This document shows positions 51,272 through 61,788 of a DNA stretch of 64,000 nucleotides, piece after piece. Position numbers and translations under genes: made by a program. Location of the stretch: assembly GCF_000260115.1 (NCBI RefSeq), contig NZ_JH651379.1:620001-684000 (forward strand), given 5' to 3'. Positions within the stretch are counted from its first letter, which is position 1. Every line of letters begins with the position of its first letter. The stretch is from Galbibacter orientalis DSM 19592. GTDB taxonomy: Bacteria; Bacteroidota; Bacteroidia; Flavobacteriales; Flavobacteriaceae. The notes below the pieces were generated by a model. The model ran no database searches and had not been told where the DNA came from. It saw only the letters and a list, made by a program, of their open reading frames with translations.

Positions 51272-53806
51272 TTAATTTGTAATCGGACGGTAGCTCCGTT
51301 CCATAGAATTTGTATCGCCCACCACCGCTTCAATTTCTTTTAATAAATACTGAAGATGTGCTCTTGAAATCCTATCCGAAACACTAGGAAGGAGGTTTTT
51401 TATTCTCCTTTCTAGGTTAATTAAATTATTTAAAGCCAATGCCCTAATATCTGTATTAGCTGTTTTTTCTTCAGAAAGTTTTGCCATTAATCCGGCCAAT
51501 GGTCCTTGTGCTTCATCTGGCTTGTACAAAGCTATCATATCCGAAACATAGGTTTTCTGAAGTTTTCGTTCATAATCATTTGGACTATAAAACATATCTA
51601 AGTCACTCCAAATATAACTGCTTACATCATTCAGATATTCTTCTGGGGTATATGGATCGTTAAAATTATACCTATCTGCAATAAAAGAAATCCTACTCAT
51701 TCTACTTCCTCCCAAAAGTGTCATCATTAAACTCTCCATCATTTCGGTAGTGGAATTTTTGGTATTTGGTTCTTCAATTTTATTTAAAATTTCATCATTC
51801 AAAAGCCAAGTAGGCTCATTAAAAACATATTTATCAATAAATAATAATGCTTCTTTTTGCTTCGCTTTAGAAACAGGTCTATACACATCGCCCTCTTCAT
51901 TATTAGATTTTGGCGTAACATAAATCCCACCAATATTTTTGGCCACATGAAACAAATAATTACTGTATTGCTTTACCACATCATTATATATTTCTCCTAA
52001 ATCCTTATAACTTTTTCCTGACTCATCTTTAGTCCATTCCATTAAATTTGGAACCACACGTTGTAAATTTTGAATTCCGTAGAAAGAGGCAACCATAGCA
52101 TTATCTCCTAAATCTTCCGTTTGAGAACGCGGATCAAAATCTCGACCCTCTCCTCCAAACCACAGTCTCGGATTTTTAGAAATACTATCTACAACCATGG
52201 TACTTAGTTGCTCTTTTTCTTTTTCTGAAGAAAGACTATCTGGAAATTGCGAATATCCCCATTGAATTGCCCATTTATCATAATCTCCAATTCTAGGCAT
52301 TAAATTTTCAACAGAAACACTATCCTCTGGTTGCGCCACATAATTAAAACGTGCATAATCCATAATAGAACTGGTGTGTCCATTTTTGTTGAGCCACTCA
52401 TTATCTCTCAAACGCTCTACAGGTGTTGCATAACTTGCACCCATATTATGCCTTAGTCCGAGGGTATGCCCTACTTCATGCGAGGAAACAAAACGAATAA
52501 GCTCTCCCATCAGCTCCTCATCAAATGTCATTTTCCTTGCTCTTTCATCTACAGCACCTGCCTGAATTAAATACCAATTATGAAGTAGGTTCATTAAATT
52601 ATGATACCACCCCATATGACTTTCTAAAATTTCCCCACTTCTTGGGTCAACAATATTAGGACCATATGCATTTTTAGAAGGCGAAGCAAAATATCTCAAA
52701 ACAGAAAACCGAGCATCTTCCAAGCTCATAGAATCGTTAGCTTCTGGCCATTCTTTTCCTACAATTGCATTTTTAAAACCAGCCTGCTCAAATGCTTTTT
52801 GCCAATCGTTAATCCCTTGAATAAGATAAGGTCTCCATTTTTTTGGCGTAGCAGGATCTATATAATATACAATTTGCTTTTTAGGCTCCACTAATTCGCC
52901 TCGTCTCCATTTTTCAATATCCTCCGCTTTTGGTTCTAATCGCCATCTATGGATATAAATATTTTTATCTACTTTTTGTTGATTATCGCCATACAAAAGA
53001 TAAGAACTAGCAAAATACCCTACTCGGGGATCATAAAAACGCTTTTTCATTGGCTCTTTAGGCAATAAAATAAAAGAGTTATTTAGCTCTAAAGTAACAA
53101 CTCCCGACAAGGCAGCAGCAGGAAGACTCTTTTTATTATTGTGAGCTATGCTTGCATTATACGTTTTAACCGTCTTAACTTCTGTATTTATAGGATAACT
53201 ATTTATTGTTGAAATATAAGACTTGTCTTTTTCCAAAGAAGTTAGATTATAAGTCTCTTTTTGCGATGCACTTAGAGCTAAAAGATTGTTTTCACTATTT
53301 ATAAAATCGGTAACTTTTATAACAGAAGCAGCATTTTCCTCATTTCTAGCTTTTACATCAAAAGCTTCTAAAATGGGGGTGACATTAGAGTTGTTTACAG
53401 CTTTTGCAATAGCATCTTCTTCATTAGCCTGACTTACAAAAGTAGCCACTCTAAGGAATATTTTATTAGAAGGCCCTTTTTCAAAAAATATAGTTTTCTC
53501 TCCAATTTCTTCCCCCCCATAATTCCCAGCACCTCCAGGGGTTTTTATAAACCTCGTAACTACCAATATTTCTCTATTTAGCAAACTATCTGGAATTTCA
53601 AAATAGTAATCCTCGTTTACTTTATGAACTGTAAAAAGACCTTTTTTAGACTCTGAACCTTCAGGAATAACTTTATCATAAGGCTCAGTTGGCTCAAACG
53701 ACATTCCTACCTCAGAAGTTTGAGACTGTTTTTGAGTTCCGCAGGAAATAAAAAATACAACCAACAGAATAAAATATATACTTTTTTGAAAAATGTTATT
53801 CTCCAT
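51272..53806 (-). CDS. Zinc-dependent metalloprotease lipoprotein (DUF5117/DUF5118 type)
   Basis: 844 residues from the ATG at 53,806, chosen because it puts the signal peptide and lipobox FFISCGT at the N-terminus (a longer frame adds 19 unlikely residues). N-terminal DUF5118 and DUF5117 domains, then the metzincin-like site SSHEVGHTLGLRHNMGAS (HExxHxxGxxH) with the downstream SIMDYARFNYV Met-turn. Outer-membrane or periplasmic anchored peptidase; natural target unknown. Confidence 0.9.
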   Translation of the reverse strand: MENNIFQKSIYFILLVVFFISCGTQKQSQTSEVGMSFEPTEPYDKVIPEGSESKKGLFTVHKVNEDYYFEIPDSLLNREILVVTRFIKTPGGAGNYGGEEIGEKTIFFEKGPSNKIFLRVATFVSQANEEDAIAKAVNNSNVTPILEAFDVKARNEENAASVIKVTDFINSENNLLALSASQKETYNLTSLEKDKSYISTINSYPINTEVKTVKTYNASIAHNNKKSLPAAALSGVVTLELNNSFILLPKEPMKKRFYDPRVGYFASSYLLYGDNQQKVDKNIYIHRWRLEPKAEDIEKWRRGELVEPKKQIVYYIDPATPKKWRPYLIQGINDWQKAFEQAGFKNAIVGKEWPEANDSMSLEDARFSVLRYFASPSKNAYGPNIVDPRSGEILESHMGWYHNLMNLLHNWYLIQAGAVDERARKMTFDEELMGELIRFVSSHEVGHTLGLRHNMGASYATPVERLRDNEWLNKNGHTSSIMDYARFNYVAQPEDSVSVENLMPRIGDYDKWAIQWGYSQFPDSLSSEKEKEQLSTMVVDSISKNPRLWFGGEGRDFDPRSQTEDLGDNAMVASFYGIQNLQRVVPNLMEWTKDESGKSYKDLGEIYNDVVKQYSNYLFHVAKNIGGIYVTPKSNNEEGDVYRPVSKAKQKEALLFIDKYVFNEPTWLLNDEILNKIEEPNTKNSTTEMMESLMMTLLGGSRMSRISFIADRYNFNDPYTPEEYLNDVSSYIWSDLDMFYSPNDYERKLQKTYVSDMIALYKPDEAQGPLAGLMAKLSEEKTANTDIRALALNNLINLERRIKNLLPSVSDRISRAHLQYLLKEIEAVVGDTNSMERSYRPITN

Positions 53807-54033
53807 GTATAATGCATTCAAATTAAACAAAATAAGAAGTGTAACAAGGCTACACAATTGCATTACAATAACTAAATAGGCACGAATAGGTATTTTAAAG
53901 ATATAAAATTGAATAAATACTTCCTACTGATTAGGAATGAGTTAACACTTCTAGAACAAGCTTAACAGAATATTAGGAAACTACACAATTGTTCTATAGT
54001 TTTACAAAACCAACCTATCTAATTTTTACTTTT

Positions 54034-55029
54034 GTGAAATTAAAAGATTTTCTTTTTTTCATCATTTTCTTAAGTTTTATTTTAAGCTTAAAAGCTCAAG
54101 AGAGTAATCTAGACAGCATCTCTGTAGAAGTAGAGAATATTACTAAATATCCAGATAAAATAACCTTACGCGTAGGTCTTACTAACGAAGCAAATTCTTA
54201 CGAGATTACCACTCCTTCGGAAGATTTTTCTGTTACTATTGCTCCAAATCAACGTTTGCGCTCTAATATTTCATTACTATTTAGATTTATAGAAATAAAT
54301 ATAGGATACACTCCAGCCTTTTTAAAATTTAATGACGACAACGATGAAAAGGGAAAAACTACTTTTTTTAACATAGGGACACGTTTTTACTACAAAAAAT
54401 GGATGCAAAACCTAGAATGGAACAAAACAAAAGGATTTTATGTAGACCTAAACGATATTGCGCCTGGGGAACCAAATATAATATTTCCCGACTTTGAAGT
54501 GCTTAGAATTGGCGGAAATACTTCCTATATTTTTAATGACAACTTTTCTTTTAGAACTATTTTTAAACAAAATGAATGGCAAAAAAGAAGCGCAGGAAGT
54601 TTTGTGCCTACTTTGAGCTATTATTACTCCAGAATTTCTAACGACTCCTCTGATAAAGATAAATTTATAGACATCACCATCGGTCCTTCTTATTTCTACA
54701 ATTGGGTAATTAACAAACGGTTTATAGTTACTTCTGGTGCACATTTGGGGGTTGGTTACAGCCACATAACTTCTAAATCTAATAATGTTACCACAAGCAT
54801 GGATGGCCTAAATTACCAAGGGCAAGTAACCTTAGGTTTAGGATATAATATTCCTAATTTCTTTACTGGCGTAAGTCTCAATTCTCAATCTTTTAACCAT
54901 AATACAGATGGAAACAACAAACTTTCCGACCAACATGCGTATGTAGAATTCCATATTGGCTATCGGTTTGATGCTCCCAAGAAAGTATTAGAAAAAATGA
55001 ATCAACTACAACAAAAAGTTGGTTTATAA
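54034..55029 (+). CDS. DUF4421-family exported protein
   Basis: About 331 residues from a GTG at 54,034, which places the signal peptide (KLKDFLFFIIFLSFILSLKAQ) at the start. The upstream TTG at 53,989 is less likely. The rest is beta-rich with alternating aromatic positions (FFNIGTRFYYKKWMQNLEW, LGLGYNIPNFFTGVSLNSQ), as in DUF4421 proteins, which probably form an outer-membrane barrel. Function unknown. Convergent with sod across a shared terminator. Confidence 0.8.
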   Translation: MKLKDFLFFIIFLSFILSLKAQESNLDSISVEVENITKYPDKITLRVGLTNEANSYEITTPSEDFSVTIAPNQRLRSNISLLFRFIEINIGYTPAFLKFNDDNDEKGKTTFFNIGTRFYYKKWMQNLEWNKTKGFYVDLNDIAPGEPNIIFPDFEVLRIGGNTSYIFNDNFSFRTIFKQNEWQKRSAGSFVPTLSYYYSRISNDSSDKDKFIDITIGPSYFYNWVINKRFIVTSGAHLGVGYSHITSKSNNVTTSMDGLNYQGQVTLGLGYNIPNFFTGVSLNSQSFNHNTDGNNKLSDQHAYVEFHIGYRFDAPKKVLEKMNQLQQKVGL

Positions 55030-55066
55030 AAAAACAGCCACCTCATTTCGAGATAGCTGTTTTTAA
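55028..55066. terminator. Bidirectional terminator between DUF4421 and sod
   Basis: Stem AAAAACAGC / GCTGTTTTT with an A-run and T-run on either side, serving both convergent genes. Confidence 0.75.
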
Positions 55067-55097
55067 AAATTTTAATCTGCTAATTCTAGCCTATTAT

Positions 55098-55706
55098 TTA
55101 TTTTTTAGAAGCATAAAGTTCTGCTACTTTCTCCCAATTAATTACATTAAAAAATGCAGAGATATAATCAGGACGCTTGTTTTGGTAATTTAAGTAATAA
55201 GCGTGCTCCCAAACATCCAATCCTAAAATTGGATCTCCTCCGCAACCAACACCTGGCATTAGAGAATTATCTTGGTTTGGTGTAGAGCAAACTTCTACTT
55301 TTCCACCTTTATGAACACATAACCATGCCCATCCAGAACCAAATCTAGTTCCAGCAGCTGTTGTAAAAGCTTCTTTAAATTTTTCAAAAGAACCAAAAGC
55401 GCTATTAATTGCTTCTGCTAATTCTCCAGATGGTTCTCCACCACCGTTTGGAGACATTACTTCCCAGAAAAGACTGTGGTTAAAAAATCCTCCCCCGTTA
55501 TTTCTAACAGCACCATTATTCATGTCTAGATTTTTAAGAATCTCTTCAATAGATTTTCCTTCTAAATCTGTACCTTTAATAGCATCATTTAATTTGCTTG
55601 TATATCCTTGGTGATGTTTTGTATGGTGAATTTCCATAGTTCTTGCATCAATATGTGGTTCTAATGCGTCGTATGCGTACGGTAATTTTGGTAAATCAAA
55701 AGCCAT
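55098..55706 (-). CDS. Superoxide dismutase (Fe/Mn family)
   Basis: 202 residues, the usual length. Metal ligands are recognisable: His in [12 protein letters not shown], His in FFNHSLFW, and Asp/His in [19 protein letters not shown]. Converts superoxide to oxygen and peroxide in the cytoplasm. [11 protein letters not shown] and the surrounding residues do not settle Fe versus Mn, so I give no sodA/sodB symbol. Confidence 0.95.
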   Translation of the reverse strand: MAFDLPKLPYAYDALEPHIDARTMEIHHTKHHQGYTSKLNDAIKGTDLEGKSIEEILKNLDMNNGAVRNNGGGFFNHSLFWEVMSPNGGGEPSGELAEAINSAFGSFEKFKEAFTTAAGTRFGSGWAWLCVHKGGKVEVCSTPNQDNSLMPGVGCGGDPILGLDVWEHAYYLNYQNKRPDYISAFFNVINWEKVAELYASKK

Positions 55707-55823
55707 TTTTATCTTTTTTTAGTTAATAATATTAGTTCTTCAAATTTAAGAAAAAGCTTCGGAAAACATGGTAATAATTTGTTAATACCTCATAGAGTTT
55801 CCTTATTTTGCAATAAACTTTTT

Positions 55824-58800
55824 ATGTTGAATTCTGCACCTTTTCAAATATATAATGCCTCTGCTGGCTCTGGAAAAACTTTTACGCTTGTAAAAAAGTA
55901 CTTAAGCATCCTTCTGAGTACTTCAAACATAGACACTTTCAAGCAAGTTTTGGCTATCACATTTACAAATAAAGCGGTAAATGAAATGAAGGAGCGGGTG
56001 CTAAATAATTTATATGAATTCTCTCAGGAGAGTATTCTAACCAAACCTACACCCCTTTTTTCTATTATTAGTGAAGAACTTGCTATTTCTGAAGAAGAAT
56101 TAAATGCTAGATCCAAGAAAATACTTACAAGAATTCTACACAACTATGCCTTTTTTGATATTGTAACAATTGATAAATTTAACCATAGATTGCTTCGAAC
56201 TTTTGCATTTGATTTAAAACTCCCCACTAATTTTGAAGTTTCTTTAGACGAAAAAACATTAACCCGTGAGGCGGTAGACAATCTAATCTATCAGGCAGGA
56301 AACAACAAACTTCTTACCGATGTTTTAATAGATTTTGCATTAGAAAAAACCGATGATGATAAAAGTTGGGATATCTCTAGAGAGTTAAACGAAATTGCCA
56401 AGCTACTTTCTAACGAAGAATACATACACCATATTGAAGCCTTAGAAAGCAAAAATTTAGAAGATTTTAAAGCGCTAGGAAAACAACTAAAAGAACTGAT
56501 TGCTGAGCTGGAAACTGCAATTACAAGTAAAGCAAAAAACGTAATTGAAAAATTACACTCAAATCAGCTTGATGCCTCCTCTTTTAACCGCGGAACTTTA
56601 TATAATCATTTCATTAAAATAATTGAAAATAATATTGCTAGATTATATGAAAATAAGTTAGAAGAAAATTTAATTAACAATAGCCAACTATACACTAAAA
56701 CCACCAACGACAGTATTAAGTCTACAATAGATGAGATAAGACCTTTTTTGTTAGAAAATTACTTAGAAATTAAAAATCACTTCGGTCAATTAAACTTTCT
56801 AAAAAACTTTTATAAAAATTTAGTTCCATTATCTCTTTTAAATGCTATAAATGCGGAGCTTAATAAAATTAAAGAAGAACGTAACTTATTGTTAATCTCC
56901 GAATTCAATAGGCTCATTTCTTCTGCTATTGCCAACCAGCCTGCTCCCTTTATTTATGAGCGTATTGGAGAGAAATACAAGCACTATTTTATAGACGAGT
57001 TTCAAGACACCTCTTCTATGCAATGGAAAAACATTCAACCTTTAATTTCTAACGCGCTAGAAGCCGAATTACCAAGCGGAAAAACTGGAAGTTTAATGAT
57101 TGTTGGAGATGCTAAACAGGCTATTTATAGATGGAGAGGTGGAAAAGCAGAACAATTTATAGATTTGTACAATAAAAAGAATCCATTTCAAGCGGAAATA
57201 AATGTTGAAAATCTGCCTAAAAACTTCCGTAGTCATGACAAAATAGTAGAATTCAACAACAACTTTTTTCAGCATATTTCTCAATACTTAAATAACGAAA
57301 CCTATAGAGAACTGTTTGAAAAATACAGTAAACAAGAAACTAACAACAAAGCTGGAGGTTTTATTAATCTTACTTTTATAGACGAAAAAGAGAATAAAGA
57401 AAGTGAGGATAATCTCTATTGTACAGCCACTCAAAATGCCATTTCCTCATCTCTAGAAAAAGGATTTACATACAATGATATGTGTATTATAACTAGATCT
57501 AAAGCACAAGGAATTACTATTGCGAACTATCTAGCTGAACAAGAAATTCCAATTATTTCTTCGGAGACTTTACTTCTTAAAAACGATAAAAAAGTAGCTT
57601 TTTTAATAGATTTAATTACGTATTTTAATCAACCATTAGACGCTGAAATTCACTTAAAGATATTGCGTTTTTTAGCTGAAAAAAATAAGGTAGAAAACCT
57701 ACACGAATATTACAGTAAAAAGCTCTCCGATATAAATTCAGTATTCGAAGAAGAGAACTTTAATACCAAATATTTCCTACAACTCCCTTTTTATAACGCA
57801 GTAGAATATGCTATTAATGCATTTGAAATTAGTAATGGCAACGAAGCTTACTTACAGTTCTTTTTAGATGAAATAATATCTTTTACACAAAACAACAACG
57901 ACAGTCTGAGTAACTTTCTAGCCTATTGGGAACAAAAGCAAGATAGTTTAAGCATTGTGGCTCCATCGTCTTCAAATGCTATTCAACTAATGACCATCCA
58001 TAAATCTAAGGGTCTTGAATTTCCTGTGGTAATTTATCCTTTTGCAAATACTAGTATTTACGACTCTCGGAACTTTAATTTATGGTTTCCAGTTGATAAA
58101 AACCTTTTTGGAATAGACTACAGTCTCTTTAATTCTAAAAGCGCTATTGAAAACATAAACGACACAGGAAAACTGTTTGTTAAAGAGTATGAGGAAAAAG
58201 AAGAGCTCGATAATTTAAACCTATTATATGTTACATTAACACGCGCTGTAGAGCAACTTCATATAATTTGCAAAAGAGAAATTAATACAAAAGGAGAGGA
58301 AAATGTAAAAACTTTTGCGGGACTCTTCATTAACTTTTTAAAAGCTGAAGGACTTTGGAATGATAACAACACAGAATACACTCTTGGAGCTCCAGAAAAA
58401 CATTCAGAAGTAAAAAAGAAACACTTGAGTACTTCTGAAGATATTCCGTTTATATCCAATGCTTCCTTTGGAAACTCCTTTGAATTAATTACTAAAAGTG
58501 GCTCTCTATGGGATACAAAGCAGCAAAGAGCCATAGATAAAGGAAATATTTATCATCATTTATTATCTAAAATATTCTTCAGTCATGATGTAATTCCAAC
58601 CATTGAAGAGGCTATAGGAAATGGCTTAATTCCTGAGACTGAAAAAGAACAATTTGAAAATTATCTTACAAATTTAACTCAACATCCTATGCTAGAAGCC
58701 TACTTTACTTCAGCATATAAAATTTTTAATGAACGTGAAATTATTACTGCCAATGGAGTTTTTCTTCGTCCAGATAGATTTGTTGTTAAAAACAACGAAG

Positions 58801-58952
58801 TAACTATTATTGATTATAAAACTGGTTCTTTTTCTGAAACTTATAAAAACCAAATAAAAGGATACGCAAGCGCTATTTCTGAAATTGGTTACGAAGTGAA
58901 AGAAAAATTATTGGTTTTCGTAAATGAGAATGTTGAAATTATACAGGTATAG
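55824..58952 (+). CDS. AddA/RecB-like UvrD helicase with C-terminal RecB nuclease
   Basis: 1,042 residues from the ATG at 55,824. An upstream ATG-type frame adds 15 residues, but MLNSAPFQIYNASAGSGKTFT is the natural start. Motif I ASAGSGKT, motif II FIDEFQDTS, GDAKQAIYRWRGG, TIHKSKGLEFPVV and LLYVTLTRA are typical of UvrD/RecB. The C-terminus has RPDRFVVKNNEVTIIDYKTG, the RecB nuclease core. It processes double-strand breaks and degrades foreign DNA. An AddB-like partner begins 2.8 kb further on, separated by kbl and ompA. Confidence 0.92.
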   Translation: MLNSAPFQIYNASAGSGKTFTLVKKYLSILLSTSNIDTFKQVLAITFTNKAVNEMKERVLNNLYEFSQESILTKPTPLFSIISEELAISEEELNARSKKILTRILHNYAFFDIVTIDKFNHRLLRTFAFDLKLPTNFEVSLDEKTLTREAVDNLIYQAGNNKLLTDVLIDFALEKTDDDKSWDISRELNEIAKLLSNEEYIHHIEALESKNLEDFKALGKQLKELIAELETAITSKAKNVIEKLHSNQLDASSFNRGTLYNHFIKIIENNIARLYENKLEENLINNSQLYTKTTNDSIKSTIDEIRPFLLENYLEIKNHFGQLNFLKNFYKNLVPLSLLNAINAELNKIKEERNLLLISEFNRLISSAIANQPAPFIYERIGEKYKHYFIDEFQDTSSMQWKNIQPLISNALEAELPSGKTGSLMIVGDAKQAIYRWRGGKAEQFIDLYNKKNPFQAEINVENLPKNFRSHDKIVEFNNNFFQHISQYLNNETYRELFEKYSKQETNNKAGGFINLTFIDEKENKESEDNLYCTATQNAISSSLEKGFTYNDMCIITRSKAQGITIANYLAEQEIPIISSETLLLKNDKKVAFLIDLITYFNQPLDAEIHLKILRFLAEKNKVENLHEYYSKKLSDINSVFEEENFNTKYFLQLPFYNAVEYAINAFEISNGNEAYLQFFLDEIISFTQNNNDSLSNFLAYWEQKQDSLSIVAPSSSNAIQLMTIHKSKGLEFPVVIYPFANTSIYDSRNFNLWFPVDKNLFGIDYSLFNSKSAIENINDTGKLFVKEYEEKEELDNLNLLYVTLTRAVEQLHIICKREINTKGEENVKTFAGLFINFLKAEGLWNDNNTEYTLGAPEKHSEVKKKHLSTSEDIPFISNASFGNSFELITKSGSLWDTKQQRAIDKGNIYHHLLSKIFFSHDVIPTIEEAIGNGLIPETEKEQFENYLTNLTQHPMLEAYFTSAYKIFNEREIITANGVFLRPDRFVVKNNEVTIIDYKTGSFSETYKNQIKGYASAISEIGYEVKEKLLVFVNENVEIIQV

Positions 58953-58990
58953 TTCCAATAATCCTATAACTTTGCAAAAAACAGAATACC

Positions 58991-60184
58991 ATGTACGGAA
59001 AAATAAAAGAACACTTAGAACAAGAATTAGCCGATATTAAAGAGGCAGGACTTTATAAGAAAGAACGCATTATAACGTCCAAACAAGGAGCAGAAATTAC
59101 TGTTGATACTGGAGAAACGGTATTAAACTTTTGTGCAAACAATTACCTTGGCTTATCATCACACCCAGAGGTAATTCAGGCAGCAAAAGACACATTAGAT
59201 TCTCATGGCTTCGGAATGTCTTCGGTACGCTTTATCTGTGGCACACAAGACATCCACAAGGAACTTGAGGGAAAAATAGCCGAATTCTACGGAACTGAAG
59301 ACACCATTCTTTATGCAGCCGCTTTTGATGCTAATGGAGGTATTTTTGAACCTTTACTAACTGCCGAAGATGCTATTATTTCAGATTCCTTAAATCATGC
59401 ATCTATAATTGATGGGGTTAGATTATGCAAGGCAAAACGCTACCGTTATCAAAATAGCGATATGGCAGATCTCGAAAAACAATTACAACAAGCAAATGCA
59501 GACGGATCACGCTTTAAAATTATTGTAACAGACGGAGTATTTTCTATGGACGGCTTGGTTGCTCCTCTGGATAAAATTTGTGATCTAGCAGACAAATATG
59601 ATGCCTTAGTAATGATAGACGAATGTCATGCTACAGGTTTTATTGGAGAGACAGGAAGAGGTACTTTGGAAGAAAAAGGAGTGCTAGATAGAATTGATAT
59701 TATAACAGGAACCCTTGGAAAAGCACTTGGTGGGGCAATGGGTGGTTATACTACTGGAAAGAAAGAAATTATAGAAATTTTACGTCAGCGTTCTCGTCCA
59801 TATTTATTCTCAAATTCTCTAGCACCGAATATAGTTGGCGCATCAATAAAAGTTTTCGACATGTTGTCAAAAAGTACAGAACTTAGAGATAAACTTGAAG
59901 AAAACACAAAATATTTCAAAAAAGGCATGAAAAATGCGGGTTTTGATATCATTGACGGGGATTCAGCAATAGTTCCAGTAATGCTTTATGATGCCAAATT
60001 ATCGCAGACTATGGCCGATGAGCTTTTAGAAAAAGGAATATATGTTATAGGATTTTTCTACCCTGTTGTACCTAAAGAAAAAGCTCGAATTAGAGTTCAA
60101 TTATCGGCTGCGCATACCCGAGAACACTTGGATAGAGCCATAAATGCCTTTACCGAAGTTGGGAAGAAATTAGGGGTAGTTTAA
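58991..60184 (+). CDS. kbl: Glycine C-acetyltransferase (2-amino-3-ketobutyrate CoA ligase)
   Basis: 397 residues. Alpha-oxoamine synthase fold: [46 protein letters not shown], and the PLP lysine in [13 protein letters not shown]. It cleaves 2-amino-3-ketobutyrate with CoA to glycine and acetyl-CoA in threonine breakdown. The tdh partner is not in the window. Confidence 0.95.
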   Translation: MYGKIKEHLEQELADIKEAGLYKKERIITSKQGAEITVDTGETVLNFCANNYLGLSSHPEVIQAAKDTLDSHGFGMSSVRFICGTQDIHKELEGKIAEFYGTEDTILYAAAFDANGGIFEPLLTAEDAIISDSLNHASIIDGVRLCKAKRYRYQNSDMADLEKQLQQANADGSRFKIIVTDGVFSMDGLVAPLDKICDLADKYDALVMIDECHATGFIGETGRGTLEEKGVLDRIDIITGTLGKALGGAMGGYTTGKKEIIEILRQRSRPYLFSNSLAPNIVGASIKVFDMLSKSTELRDKLEENTKYFKKGMKNAGFDIIDGDSAIVPVMLYDAKLSQTMADELLEKGIYVIGFFYPVVPKEKARIRVQLSAAHTREHLDRAINAFTEVGKKLGVV

Positions 60185-60227
60185 ACTACATCTCTTTTCA
60201 TTTTAACTAAAAAATTATATATTTGTT

Positions 60228-60258
60228 TTTGTTAATAAGTTGTAACAACTTACATTTG
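60228..60258 (+). promoter_or_regulatory. Strong promoter of the OmpA-family gene
   Basis: TTTG (60,228-60,231), 19-bp spacer, TACATTTG (60,251-60,258): a consensus match to the Bacteroidota housekeeping promoter, 35 bp before the start. Fits a highly expressed gene. Confidence 0.75.
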
Positions 60259-60293
60259 TCTTTAAATTAACACTTAAAATTAAATAATTGAAC

Positions 60294-61643
60294 ATGAAAC
60301 ATCTTAGCAAATTACTAGTTGCTGCGTTCCTTTTTGTAGGAATTAGCAACATGAATGCTCAAGACCAAAACAATCCATGGCAAATCGCATTTGGGGTAAA
60401 CGCAGTTGATGCATACCCAACAAATTCTGATAGACCATATGCTTCTGAAGCTTGGTTCGACGAGTATTTCAACGCAAGTGATCACTGGAACATCCTACCT
60501 TCTATTTCTTACGTATCTGTTTCTAAGTACGTAGGTAGTGGAATCTCTTTAGGAGTTCGTGGATCACTTAACAAAATTGAAAACCTTGGTGACACTAGTG
60601 TAGATGATTTATCTTACTACGGTGTAGATGGTACTATTAAGTACAACTTTACTCAAGGTCATGTATTTGATCCATTCATCGAAATCGGTGGGGGTTATAC
60701 ATGGTTAGACGAAATTGGAGCTGGAACTCTTAACGGAGGTGTTGGTTTCAATGTATGGTTTACTGAAAACCTTGGTCTTACTGTACAAACTGGATACAAG
60801 CATGTATTCGAAGATTACAGCACTCCTCACTTCCAGCACTTAGCTGGTCTTGCTATCAAATTTGGTGGTACTGACTCTGACGGAGATGGTGTATACGATA
60901 AAGACGATGCTTGTCCTGAAGTTCCTGGTTTAAAAGCTTTCAACGGTTGTCCTGATTCTGACGGAGATGGTATCGAAGATTCTAAAGATGCTTGTCCTAA
61001 CGAAGCTGGTACTGCTGACATGAATGGTTGTCCTGATTCTGACGGAGATGGTGTAGCTGATCCTCAAGATGAGTGTCCTAATACTCCAGGTCTTAAAGAA
61101 TTAGCTGGATGTCCAGATGCTGACGGTGACGGTGTAGCTGATAAAGATGATCAGTGTCCAGATGTTGCTGGTCCTGCTTCTTCTAACGGTTGTCCAGATA
61201 AAGACGGAGACGGTGTACTTGACAAAGATGACAAGTGTCCTGAAACTCCTGGAACTGTAGCTAATGACGGATGTCCTGAATTATCTGCTGAAGTTCAAAA
61301 AGCATTAAATAACTATGCTAAAACTATCTTGTTTGATACTGGTAAATCTTCTATCAAACCTCAGTCTGAGCAAGTGTTATCTGATATCATTGCAATTCTT
61401 AATGAATATCCAAATGCTAAATTTACTGTAGACGGTCACACAGATAGTACTGGTAGTGATTCTCTTAACCAAAGACTTTCTGAGTCTAGAGCTCTTTCTG
61501 TGAAAGAATATTTAACTTCTCATGGAATTGACGGATTCAGATTATCTTCTGCTGGTTACGGTGAAACTAAACCAATCGCTTCTAACTCTACTAGAGATGG
61601 TAGAGCTCAAAACAGAAGAGTTGAAATTAACTTAGTTAAGTAA
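60294..61643 (+). CDS. OmpA-family outer-membrane protein with TSP type-3 repeats
   Basis: 449 residues from the ATG at 60,294 (a TTG two codons earlier is open). Signal peptide ending ISNMNAQ, N-terminal 8-strand-type barrel ([33 protein letters not shown]), then about six calcium-binding TSP3 units of the form DSDGDGVxDxxDxCP between residues ~195 and 320. The C-terminal OmpA domain ([43 protein letters not shown]) binds peptidoglycan. Preferred codons dominate compared with neighbours, as in an abundant protein. Confidence 0.95.
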   Translation: MKHLSKLLVAAFLFVGISNMNAQDQNNPWQIAFGVNAVDAYPTNSDRPYASEAWFDEYFNASDHWNILPSISYVSVSKYVGSGISLGVRGSLNKIENLGDTSVDDLSYYGVDGTIKYNFTQGHVFDPFIEIGGGYTWLDEIGAGTLNGGVGFNVWFTENLGLTVQTGYKHVFEDYSTPHFQHLAGLAIKFGGTDSDGDGVYDKDDACPEVPGLKAFNGCPDSDGDGIEDSKDACPNEAGTADMNGCPDSDGDGVADPQDECPNTPGLKELAGCPDADGDGVADKDDQCPDVAGPASSNGCPDKDGDGVLDKDDKCPETPGTVANDGCPELSAEVQKALNNYAKTILFDTGKSSIKPQSEQVLSDIIAILNEYPNAKFTVDGHTDSTGSDSLNQRLSESRALSVKEYLTSHGIDGFRLSSAGYGETKPIASNSTRDGRAQNRRVEINLVK

Positions 61644-61673
61644 TTAACTAAATTAGTTCAAACCATATAATAG

Positions 61674-61703
61674 AAAACGCTCCGATATTCGGAGCGTTTT
61701 TTT
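61674..61703 (+). terminator. Intrinsic terminator of the OmpA gene
   Basis: Stem AAAACGCTCCGA / TCGGAGCGTTTT with a 4-nt loop, followed by more T. Confidence 0.9.
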
Positions 61704-61788
61704 ATTTATTATACTTTAAATTTTGGTAATTTAGTTGTTGTATTCATCCCGAGGATTCGGGACTCATAAAGCGAGTAAATAACAACCA

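Noticed and set aside
54027-54034. TACTTTTG as promoter of the DUF4421 gene
   Set aside because: It overlaps the chosen GTG start, so transcription would begin inside the gene. No upstream TTTG at the right distance.
60890-61290. Tandem DNA repeat in the OmpA gene as a separate element
   Set aside because: The ~72-75-bp periodicity is the coding of TSP3 calcium-binding repeats.
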